A stretch of 5,888 nt of DNA from assembly GCA_023412515.1 (NCBI GenBank), contig JAEYNO010000124.1, positions 1 through 5,888 on the forward strand. Reading direction: 5' to 3'. The position numbers and the translations under genes were made by a program. The notes beneath the pieces are model-generated. The model was given only the letters and a program-made list of their open reading frames with translations. It did no database searches and was not told the DNA's origin. This DNA is from Actinomycetes bacterium. GTDB lineage: Bacteria > Actinomycetota > Actinomycetes > Actinomycetales > Cellulomonadaceae. Below, one piece after another: positions 1 through 5,132 of the stretch. Numbering within the stretch: position 1 is the first letter of the stretch; every line of letters begins with the position of its first letter.

Positions 1-1131
1 CCCGACGCCGCGGCGGTCGGGGCGGTCGCCGAGGGCGCGCTGCTGGGCGCCTACGGCTTCGCCCGCTACCACGAGCAGGACGCGCCGGTCGCGCGCGTCG
101 AGGTCGTCACGCCCCGCGTGCGCGACAAGGCCGCCAAGGCCGCGCTCGCACGCGCCGAGGTGCTGGCGGCCGCCGTCCACGCGACGCGCGACCTCGTGAA
201 TACGGCCCCCAACGACCTGTACCCCGCGGCGTTCGCGGACGCCGCCAAGGCCGCCGTCAAGGCGTCCGGGGCCAAGGGCCTCAAGGTCACGGTGCTCGAC
301 GAGAAGGCGCTCCTCGCGGGCGGGTACGGCGGGATCATGGGCGTCGGCCAGGGCTCGGCCCGGCCCCCGCGCCTCGTGAAGGTCGCCTACGCGCCGTCGC
401 GCGCGACGGGGCACGTGGCGCTCGTCGGCAAGGGCATCACGTTCGACTCGGGCGGCATCTCGATCAAGCCCGCGGCCGGCATGGAGGCCATGAAGTCCGA
501 CATGGCGGGAGCGGCCGCCGTGCTGCACACGGTCGTCGCGGCCGCACGGCTCGGGCTCCCCGTGGCCGTCACCGGCTGGCTCTGCCTGGCCGAGAACATG
601 CCGTCGGGCACCGCGCAGCGACCGTCGGACGTCATCACGATCCGCGGCGGGAAGACGGTCGAGGTGCTCAACACCGACGCCGAGGGCCGGCTCGTCATGG
701 CCGACGGCCTGGTCGCGGCCGTCGAGGAGAAGCCCGACCTGGTCGTCGACATCGCGACCCTCACCGGCGCGCAGATGGTCGCGCTGGGCCACCGCGTCTC
801 GGCCGTCATGGGCACCGACGCGGCGCGCGCCGAGCTCGTCGACGCGGCGCACGGCGCGGGCGAGCAGTTCTGGCCGATGCCGCTGCCGGCCGACCTGCGC
901 GCCGGCCTGAAGTCGAAGGTCGCGGACCTGGCGAACATCGGCGACCGGTTCGGCGGCATGCTGACCGCGGGCATCTTCCTGCAGGAGTTCGTCGGCTCGA
1001 CGCCGTGGGCGCACCTCGACGTGGCCGGCCCCGCGTTCAACGAGCGGTCCGCGTTCGGCTACACGCCGGTGGGCGGCACGGGCGTCGGCGTCCGGACGCT
1101 GCTGCGGCTGCTGGAGCAGCGCGCGTCCTGA
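1..1131 (+). CDS. pepA: Leucyl aminopeptidase (M17 family), 5'-truncated by window edge
   Basis: This is a cytosolic, metal-dependent aminopeptidase that removes N-terminal residues, leucine especially, during peptide turnover. The frame is open from base 1, so the start and most of the N-terminal domain lie outside; 376 residues are visible, against roughly 500 for the family. The catalytic domain is complete. VGKGITFDSGG (from about 424) carries the first metal-site Lys (430-432) and Asp (445-447). SIKP carries the second Lys (466-468), and KSDM an Asp (499-501). The M17 signature NTDAEGRL at 670-693 supplies the Asp, Glu and Arg of the active site. These correspond to the two-metal site and catalytic Lys/Arg of E. 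coli PepA. The gene converges on the small (-) gene downstream with a 37-bp gap. In M. tuberculosis the pepB aminopeptidase also lies near dlaT, so this placement next to E2/E3 genes is conserved. All catalytic residues appear intact. Confidence 0.96.
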   Translation, partial: PDAAAVGAVAEGALLGAYGFARYHEQDAPVARVEVVTPRVRDKAAKAALARAEVLAAAVHATRDLVNTAPNDLYPAAFADAAKAAVKASGAKGLKVTVLDEKALLAGGYGGIMGVGQGSARPPRLVKVAYAPSRATGHVALVGKGITFDSGGISIKPAAGMEAMKSDMAGAAAVLHTVVAAARLGLPVAVTGWLCLAENMPSGTAQRPSDVITIRGGKTVEVLNTDAEGRLVMADGLVAAVEEKPDLVVDIATLTGAQMVALGHRVSAVMGTDAARAELVDAAHGAGEQFWPMPLPADLRAGLKSKVADLANIGDRFGGMLTAGIFLQEFVGSTPWAHLDVAGPAFNERSAFGYTPVGGTGVGVRTLLRLLEQRAS

Positions 1132-1139
1132 CGGACGGC

Positions 1140-1160
1140 GCCGCGACGCTCGTCGGCGGC
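1140..1160. terminator. Possible hairpin between convergent genes
   Basis: The 37-bp gap between the pepA stop and the stop of the convergent small gene contains an imperfect GC-rich inverted repeat: GCCGCGACG at 1140-1148 against CGTCGGCGGC at 1151-1160, with one bulged base. It could act as a shared bidirectional terminator. There is no T-tract, and hairpins of this size occur by chance in DNA this GC-rich, so support is weak. Confidence 0.3.
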
Positions 1161-1168
1161 CGGGCGCG

Positions 1169-1516
1169 TCAGGCGCGCTCGGCCGCGCGGCGCCGACGCT
1201 CGATGCGCTGACGCGCGTTCCAGTCCCGCACGCGCTGCGGGTAGCCCGTGCGCTGGACGTCGTAGACGGGGATCTGCAGCTCGCGCGCGAGCGCGGCCGC
1301 GGCCCGGTCGTCCGGGACCTTGCGGCGGGTCCACTCCCCGTCGGTCGCGACGAGCATGAGCGTCGTCGGCGTCACGTTGGTGCGCGGCTCGACGTACGCC
1401 TCGACCCCGACGCGCGTGGTCACGAAGTCCCGCAGGTAGGCGAGCGTCTCCGCGCGCGCCTCGCGCCCCGCGGGCGCGTCCGTGGGCTGAGGTCGACGAC
1501 GGGAGAACAGACCCAT
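1169..1516 (-). CDS. Conserved actinobacterial protein of unknown function, 115 aa
   Basis: I do not recognise a characterised function. The 115-residue product begins MGLFSRRRP, and its middle contains the segments VTTRVGVEAYVEP and GEWTRRKVPD. It ends in an Arg-rich, probably helical tail after DWNARQ, where about half the last 15 residues are Arg or Glu. Proteins of this shape (MGLFSR start, VGVEAxVEP, WTRRxVP, YPxRxRxWNARQ) are recalled as widespread short hypothetical proteins in actinobacteria, sometimes labelled 'oxidoreductase' without evidence. There is no signal peptide or membrane segment, so it is probably cytosolic and basic. The start is supported by a TANNNT -10 box ending six bases before the ATG, a leaderless arrangement, which explains why no good ribosome binding site precedes it. 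It converges on pepA and diverges from lpdA, so it is a single-gene unit. Confidence 0.8.
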   Translation of the reverse strand: MGLFSRRRPQPTDAPAGREARAETLAYLRDFVTTRVGVEAYVEPRTNVTPTTLMLVATDGEWTRRKVPDDRAAAALARELQIPVYDVQRTGYPQRVRDWNARQRIERRRRAAERA

Positions 1517-1522
1517 CCCGCG

Positions 1523-1528
1523 AGCGTA
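1523..1528 (-). promoter_or_regulatory. Candidate -10 box of a leaderless transcript (small hypothetical gene)
   Basis: On the minus strand TACGCT fits the actinobacterial housekeeping -10 pattern TANNNT. Exactly six bases separate it from the ATG at 1516-1514. That puts the expected transcription start on or next to the A of the start codon, as in leaderless actinobacterial genes. No clear -35 box is visible. The same geometry recurs at 5058-5072. Confidence 0.5.
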
Positions 1529-1670
1529 CCGACGAGACCTGGGCGTCCGCTGGACGTCCGCGGGTGCCCGGAGCGACGGGGCGCACGCGTCGCGCAGGAC
1601 ATGGGACGACTGTCGCGGGACTCACACCCCCCGACGTGCTAGTCGGTTCGTCGCGGCGGGGACGGGATGA

Positions 1671-1676
1671 CAAGAT
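1671..1676 (+). promoter_or_regulatory. Weak candidate -10 box upstream of lpdA
   Basis: CAAGAT lies about 38 bases before the lpdA start, in the only stretch upstream of lpdA that is locally less GC-rich. A poor -35 candidate (TTCGTC, 1647-1652) is 18 bases further upstream. The lpdA-sucB pair must have a promoter in the 198-bp divergent region, and this is the best candidate seen, but it lacks the canonical first T. Confidence 0.25.
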
Positions 1677-1701
1677 GGGGCGGCAGCCCATCCCGACCTG
1701 C

Positions 1702-1707
1702 GAGGAG
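1702..1707 (+). promoter_or_regulatory. Ribosome binding site that fixes the lpdA GTG start
   Basis: GAGGAG ends seven bases before the GTG at 1715-1717, which is ideal spacing. No comparable site precedes the in-frame ATG at 1667, so the RBS selects the GTG start. Confidence 0.8.
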
Positions 1708-1714
1708 TGCGCAC

Positions 1715-3097
1715 GTGGCCGACAACGGCACCGCTTTCGACATCGTCGTCCTGGGCGGAGGTAGCGGCGGCTACGCGGCCGCGCTGCGCGCCGCCGAGCT
1801 CGGCAAGACCGTGGCCCTCGTCGAGGCCGACAAGGTGGGCGGCACGTGCCTCCACCGCGGGTGCATCCCGACCAAGGCCCTGCTGCACGCGGCCGAGCTC
1901 GCCGACAACGCCCGCGAGGGTGCGCACTTCGGCGTGCACACGACGCTCGAGCGCGTCGACATGGGCGGCGTGAACCAGTACAAGGACAACGTGATCGGCC
2001 GCCTCTACAAGGGGCTCCAGGGGCTCATCAAGTCCCGCAAGATCGAGGTCGTCGAGGGCTGGGGCAAGCTCACCGGCCCGCACACGGTCCAGGTCGGCGA
2101 CCGCACGCTCACGGGTGAGCACATCGTGCTCGGCACCGGGTCGTACGCGCGCTCGCTGCCCGGGCTGGAGATCGGCGGCCGGGTCATCACGTCCGACCAG
2201 GCGCTCACGCTCGACTGGATCCCGCGCTCGGCGATCATCCTCGGCGGCGGCGTCATCGGCTCCGAGTTCGCGAGCGTGTGGAAGTCGTTCGGCACGGACG
2301 TCACGATCGTCGAGGCGCTCCCCCACCTCGTGCCCAACGAGGACGAGGCGATCTCGAAGGCCTTCGAGCGCGCGTTCCGCAAGCGCGGCATCGGCTTCAA
2401 CCTGGGCGTCCGGTTCCAGGGCGTCACGCAGGACGACAACGGCGTGCACGTCACGCTCGAGGACGGCAAGACGTTCGACGCCGACGTCCTGCTCGTCGCC
2501 GTCGGCCGCGGCCCCAGCACGTCGGGCCTGGGCTACGAGGAGCAGGGCCTCACGCTCGACCGCGGGTTCGTCATCACGAACGAGCGCCTGCACACGGGCG
2601 TCGCCAACATCTACGCCGTCGGCGACATCGTCCCCGGGCTGCAGCTCGCGCACCGCGGGTTCCAGCAGGGCATCTTCGTCGCCGAGGAGATCGCGGGCCT
2701 CAACCCCCCGACGATCGACGAGTCCGGCATCCCGCGCGTGACGTACTCCGACCCCGAGGTCGGCTCGGTCGGCGTCACGGAGAAGCGCGCCAAGGAGCTG
2801 TACGGCGACGAGAACGTCGAGGTCCTCGAGTACAACCTCGGCGGCAACGGCAAGAGCCAGATCCTCGCGACGCAGGGCTTCATCAAGCTCGTCCGCAAGA
2901 AGGACGGGCCGGTCGTCGGCGTGCACATGATCGGTGCGCGCGTCGGCGAGCTCATCGGCGAGGGCCAGCTCATCGTCAACTGGGAGGCGTACCCCGAGGA
3001 CGTGGCCCAGCTCGTCCACGCCCACCCCACGCAGAACGAGGCGCTCGGCGAGGCCTTCCTGGCCCTCGCCGGCAAGCCGCTGCACGCCCACAACTGA
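1715..3097 (+). CDS. lpdA: Dihydrolipoyl dehydrogenase (E3)
   Basis: This FAD flavoprotein reoxidises the dihydrolipoyl arms of E2 and passes electrons to NAD+. It is the shared E3 of the pyruvate, 2-oxoglutarate and branched-chain oxoacid dehydrogenase complexes (and glycine cleavage), acting in the cytosol as a homodimer. From the GTG start the product is 460 residues, normal for the family. It has the N-terminal FAD site GGGSGG (residues 14-19), the ribose-binding Glu37, and the redox disulfide Cys45/Cys50 in GGTCLHRGC. The NAD site GGGVIG is at 177-182, followed by the second FAD motif YAVGD (Asp304) and the C-terminal catalytic dyad His437/Glu442 in HPTQNE. All key residues are present. 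A start at the upstream ATG (1667) would add 16 residues unlike any E3 N-terminus and lacks a ribosome binding site. sucB follows after 27 bp on the same strand, consistent with one operon. Confidence 0.97.
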   Translation: MADNGTAFDIVVLGGGSGGYAAALRAAELGKTVALVEADKVGGTCLHRGCIPTKALLHAAELADNAREGAHFGVHTTLERVDMGGVNQYKDNVIGRLYKGLQGLIKSRKIEVVEGWGKLTGPHTVQVGDRTLTGEHIVLGTGSYARSLPGLEIGGRVITSDQALTLDWIPRSAIILGGGVIGSEFASVWKSFGTDVTIVEALPHLVPNEDEAISKAFERAFRKRGIGFNLGVRFQGVTQDDNGVHVTLEDGKTFDADVLLVAVGRGPSTSGLGYEEQGLTLDRGFVITNERLHTGVANIYAVGDIVPGLQLAHRGFQQGIFVAEEIAGLNPPTIDESGIPRVTYSDPEVGSVGVTEKRAKELYGDENVEVLEYNLGGNGKSQILATQGFIKLVRKKDGPVVGVHMIGARVGELIGEGQLIVNWEAYPEDVAQLVHAHPTQNEALGEAFLALAGKPLHAHN

Positions 3098-3105
3098 CCT
3101 GGATC

Positions 3106-3113
3106 GAAGGAGA
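3106..3113 (+). promoter_or_regulatory. Ribosome binding site of sucB
   Basis: GAAGGAGA lies in the 27-bp lpdA-sucB gap, 11 bases before the ATG at 3125. This is slightly long spacing but a strong match to the anti-Shine-Dalgarno sequence. It supports translation of sucB from a shared lpdA-sucB mRNA. Confidence 0.7.
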
Positions 3114-3124
3114 CACGAGCGGTC

Positions 3125-4936
3125 ATGTCCGAGAACGTGCAGCTTCCCGCGCTCGGTGAGTCGGTCACCGAGGGCACCGTCACCCGTTGGCTCAAGCAGG
3201 TCGGCGACCGTGTCGAGGTCGACGAGCCCCTGCTCGAGATCTCGACCGACAAGGTCGACACCGAGATCCCCTCGCCCGTCGCGGGCGTGCTCGAGAAGAT
3301 CCTCGTCGAGGAGGACGAGACGGTCGAGGTCGGCGCGACCCTCGCCGTCATCGGCTCGGGCGAGGGCGGCGACTCCGCCGGGGACGCCCCCGAGCAGGAG
3401 CCCGCGCAGGCCGAGGCGCCCGCCCAGCAGGCGCCCGCCGAGGAGCCCGCGGCCGAGCAGTCGGCCCAGCAGGCCCCCGAGCAGCACGAGGACGCCCCGG
3501 CCCCGGCCGAGTCCTCGGCGCCGTCCGGCGACGGTCAGGAGGTGACGCTGCCCGCGCTGGGCGAGTCCGTCACCGAGGGCACCGTCACGCGCTGGCTCAA
3601 GGCGGTCGGCGACCAGGTCGAGGTCGACGAGCCCCTGCTCGAGATCTCGACCGACAAGGTCGACACCGAGATCCCCTCGCCCGTCGCGGGCACGCTCCAG
3701 GAGATCAAGGTCGGCGAGGACGAGACCGTCGAGGTCGGCGCCGTGCTGGCGATCGTCGGCTCGGGTGCCGCGGCGCCCGCCGCGCAGGCCCCGGCCGCGC
3801 CCGAGAAGCCCGCCGAGCAGCCCGCGCAGAAGCCCGCCGCCCAGGAGGCACCGGCCGCGCCGCAGGCGCCGTCGCAGCCCGCCGGGTACGAGGCGCCCGC
3901 GCCCGAGACCGAGTCGGCGCAGTCCGCCGGCACGACGCCGGCCGCGCAGGAGGCCGCCCGGCAGCAGCCGACGGCTCCGGCCGCGCCGGCCGCCGCCGGG
4001 TCGTACCTCACGCCGCTGGTCCGCAAGCTCGCGGCCGAGAAGGGCGTCGACGTCAGCACGCTGACCGGCACCGGCGTGGGCGGGCGCATCCGCAAGGAGG
4101 ACGTCCTCGAGGCGGCCGCCAAGGCCGAGGAGGCCCGCAAGGCCGCCGAGGCGCCCGCCGCCGCCCCGGTCGCCGCTCCCGCGGCGTCGAAGCCCGCGGC
4201 TCCCCCGGCCGTGTCGCCGCTGCGCGGCACGACCGAGAAGGCCAGCCGGCTGCGTCAGATCATCGCCGAGCGCATGGTCGAGGCCCTGCACACGCAGGCG
4301 CAGCTCACCACCGTCGTCGAGGTCGACGTCACCAAGATCGCGAAGCTCCGGGCGCGCGCCAAGGACGACTTCAAGGCGCGCGAGGGCGTCAACCTCACGT
4401 TCCTGCCGTTCTTCGTCCAGGCCGCCGTCGAGGCCCTCAAGACGTACCCCAAGATCAACGGGGTGCTCGAGGACAAGACGATCACGTACCACGGCCAGGA
4501 GAACGTCGGCATCGCGGTCGACACCGAGCGTGGTCTGCTCGTGCCGGTGATCCGTGACGCGGGCGACCTCAACCTCGCCGGCATCGCCCGCAAGATCAAC
4601 GACCTCGCGGGCCGCACGCGGTCCAACAAGGTGACGCCGGACGAGCTGTCGGGCGCGACCTTCACGGTGACGAACACCGGCTCGGGCGGCGCGATCATCG
4701 ACACGCCGATCGTCCCCGGCGGCACGTCGGCGATCCTCGGCACGGGCACGATCGTCAAGCGCCCCGTGGTCGTCAAGGGTCCCGACGGCGAGGAGGTCAT
4801 CGCGATCCGGTCGATGTGCTACCTGTGCCTGTCGTACGACCACCGGCTGGTCGACGGCGCGGACGCGTCGCGCTACCTCATGGCGGTCAAGAACCGCCTC
4901 GAGGAGGGCGCGTTCGAGTCCGAGGTCGGTCTCTGA
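3125..4936 (+). CDS. sucB: Dihydrolipoamide acyltransferase (E2), two lipoyl domains, actinobacterial SucB/DlaT type
   Basis: This is the core E2 subunit of a 2-oxoacid dehydrogenase complex: it accepts an acyl group from E1 on swinging lipoyl arms and transfers it to CoA. Its 603 residues form, in order: lipoyl domain 1 (about 3-77; lipoyl-lysine Lys43 in TDKVD); an Ala/Pro/Glu/Gln linker; lipoyl domain 2 (about 139-213; Lys178); a second Ala/Pro linker; the peripheral-subunit binding domain (about 294-329, SYLTPLVRK to RIRKEDVL) that docks E1/E3; a third linker; and the catalytic domain (about 364-603). The catalytic domain has FTVTNTGSGG and the HRxxDG motif with His573 and Asp577, both intact. 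Genes of this layout are usually labelled 2-oxoglutarate dehydrogenase E2. The M. tuberculosis homologue DlaT serves pyruvate dehydrogenase, and many actinobacteria use a separate E1-E2 fusion (Kgd/OdhA) for 2-oxoglutarate, so substrate cannot be assigned here. No E1 gene is visible. Confidence 0.95.
   Translation: MSENVQLPALGESVTEGTVTRWLKQVGDRVEVDEPLLEISTDKVDTEIPSPVAGVLEKILVEEDETVEVGATLAVIGSGEGGDSAGDAPEQEPAQAEAPAQQAPAEEPAAEQSAQQAPEQHEDAPAPAESSAPSGDGQEVTLPALGESVTEGTVTRWLKAVGDQVEVDEPLLEISTDKVDTEIPSPVAGTLQEIKVGEDETVEVGAVLAIVGSGAAAPAAQAPAAPEKPAEQPAQKPAAQEAPAAPQAPSQPAGYEAPAPETESAQSAGTTPAAQEAARQQPTAPAAPAAAGSYLTPLVRKLAAEKGVDVSTLTGTGVGGRIRKEDVLEAAAKAEEARKAAEAPAAAPVAAPAASKPAAPPAVSPLRGTTEKASRLRQIIAERMVEALHTQAQLTTVVEVDVTKIAKLRARAKDDFKAREGVNLTFLPFFVQAAVEALKTYPKINGVLEDKTITYHGQENVGIAVDTERGLLVPVIRDAGDLNLAGIARKINDLAGRTRSNKVTPDELSGATFTVTNTGSGGAIIDTPIVPGGTSAILGTGTIVKRPVVVKGPDGEEVIAIRSMCYLCLSYDHRLVDGADASRYLMAVKNRLEEGAFESEVGL
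3212..3286 (+). repeat. 75-bp perfect direct repeat, copy 1 (lipoyl domain 1)
   Basis: These 75 bases are identical to 3617-3691, offset by exactly 405 bp (135 codons). They encode residues 30-54 around the lipoyl-lysine Lys43. Base 3211 (T versus G) and base 3287 (G versus A) mark the ends of the identity. Confidence 0.95.
3617..3691 (+). repeat. 75-bp perfect direct repeat, copy 2 (lipoyl domain 2)
   Basis: This is the second copy of the repeat at 3212-3286. It encodes residues 165-189 around Lys178. The 23 codons just upstream carry six synonymous and two amino-acid-changing codon differences from lipoyl domain 1, while this 25-codon stretch has none. Confidence 0.95.
4214..4936 (+). repeat. 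Inverted repeat left arm (E2 catalytic domain, copy 1)
   Basis: These 723 bases encode the last 240 residues and stop of the first E2. They align without any indel, in opposite orientation, to 5855-5133. By hand count 215 of 240 residues match (25 differences). The DNA is also very similar but visibly diverged at third positions, so this is not a fresh exact duplication. The homology appears to run on past the stop to about 4964. Confidence 0.9.
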
Positions 4937-4951
4937 CACGACGCACCACCC

Positions 4952-4987
4952 GCGAGGGCCGTCCACCGTCCGGTGGGCGGCCCTCGC
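4952..4987 (+). terminator. Strong hairpin terminator after sucB
   Basis: A 16-bp stem (4952-4967 paired with 4972-4987) closes on a four-base loop (4968-4971). All pairs are Watson-Crick except one T-G wobble at 4962/4977. It begins 15 bases after the sucB stop and has no T-tract, which is common for actinobacterial terminators. The wobble favours function on the + transcript, because on the other strand it becomes an A-C mismatch. It should end the lpdA-sucB mRNA. Confidence 0.75.
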
Positions 4988-4999
4988 CGCGTCCGGGAC

Positions 5000-5037
5000 C
5001 GCGGCGACCCCCCGCCCGGCGGGCCACGGTCGCCGCG
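5000..5037. terminator. Compound GC-rich hairpin between the E2 hairpin and the SDR start
   Basis: Perfect 10-base arms (CGCGGCGACC at 5000-5009, GGTCGCCGCG at 5028-5037) enclose an 18-base loop that contains its own small stem (GCCC 5014-5017 with GGGC 5021-5024). The arms are perfect, so it could fold on either strand. It may be a second terminator, or insulate the promoter just downstream. High GC makes chance inverted repeats common, so its role is uncertain. Confidence 0.4.
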
Positions 5038-5057
5038 CCGCACGCCGCGCGCGTCAC

Positions 5058-5063
5058 TAGGGT
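5058..5063 (+). promoter_or_regulatory. Candidate -10 box for a leaderless SDR-like gene
   Basis: TAGGGT fits TANNNT and is followed by six bases and then the ATG at 5070. That is the same layout as the small (-) gene at 1516-1528. The TSS would fall at the start codon. No -35 box can be recognised in the hairpin-rich sequence upstream. Confidence 0.5.
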
Positions 5064-5069
5064 GGCGGC

Positions 5070-5117
5070 ATGCGCGTGCTGGTCGCCGGGTCCTCCGGCC
5101 TCGTGGGGACGGCCCTG
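5070..5117 (+). pseudogene. 5' fragment of an SDR-like NAD(P)-binding 'epimerase' gene (TIGR01777 / Rv2216-like), broken
   Basis: The ATG opens MRVLVAGSSGLVGTALRD: a beta strand running directly into the GxxGxxG dinucleotide-binding loop (Gly7, Gly10, Gly13). This is the typical N-terminus of the TIGR01777 SDR-like family, proteins of about 300 residues whose reaction is not established. Position supports the call: in M. tuberculosis, dlaT (Rv2215) is followed by Rv2216 of this family, then lipB and lipA, which make the lipoyl cofactor E2 needs. Here only about 16-18 codons look genuine. Beyond about 5107-5132 the sequence is the complement of another E2 gene. The + frame stays open to the window end, but its translation there mirrors the antisense shadow of the first sucB, so it is not SDR sequence. 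The gene is therefore truncated in this assembly. The exact break is uncertain, and 5117 is the last codon I would defend. Whether the break is biological or an assembly join is unknown. Confidence 0.65.
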
Positions 5118-5132
5118 CGGGACGTGCCTGCG

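Noticed and set aside
1667..1714. Upstream in-frame ATG start for lpdA at 1667, adding 16 residues
   Set aside because: There is no ribosome binding site before 1667, the extra residues do not resemble an E3 N-terminus, and GAGGAG sits seven bases before GTG 1715.
3359..4211. Repetitive Ala/Pro/Glu codon runs resembling short tandem repeats
   Set aside because: They are the usual flexible linkers between E2 domains. Repeat units are irregular and there are no CRISPR-like spacers.
2278..4557. Long overlapping + frames (2278-3159, 3187-4557) inside lpdA and sucB
   Set aside because: Both are Arg/Ala/Gly-rich out-of-frame shadows without recognisable domains or start signals.
1622..4966. A 1114-codon open frame on the minus strand antisense to lpdA and sucB
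   Set aside because: It is a codon-bias shadow. Its product is a low-complexity run of Leu, Arg, Asp, Gly and Val with no domain, while the + strand frames hold complete E3 and E2 proteins with all motifs.
4937..5132. A transposon or insertion sequence as the cause of the rearrangement
   Set aside because: I see no transposase, no terminal inverted repeats bounding an element, and no target-site duplication. The only inverted similarity is the E2 coding sequence and its short 3' flank.
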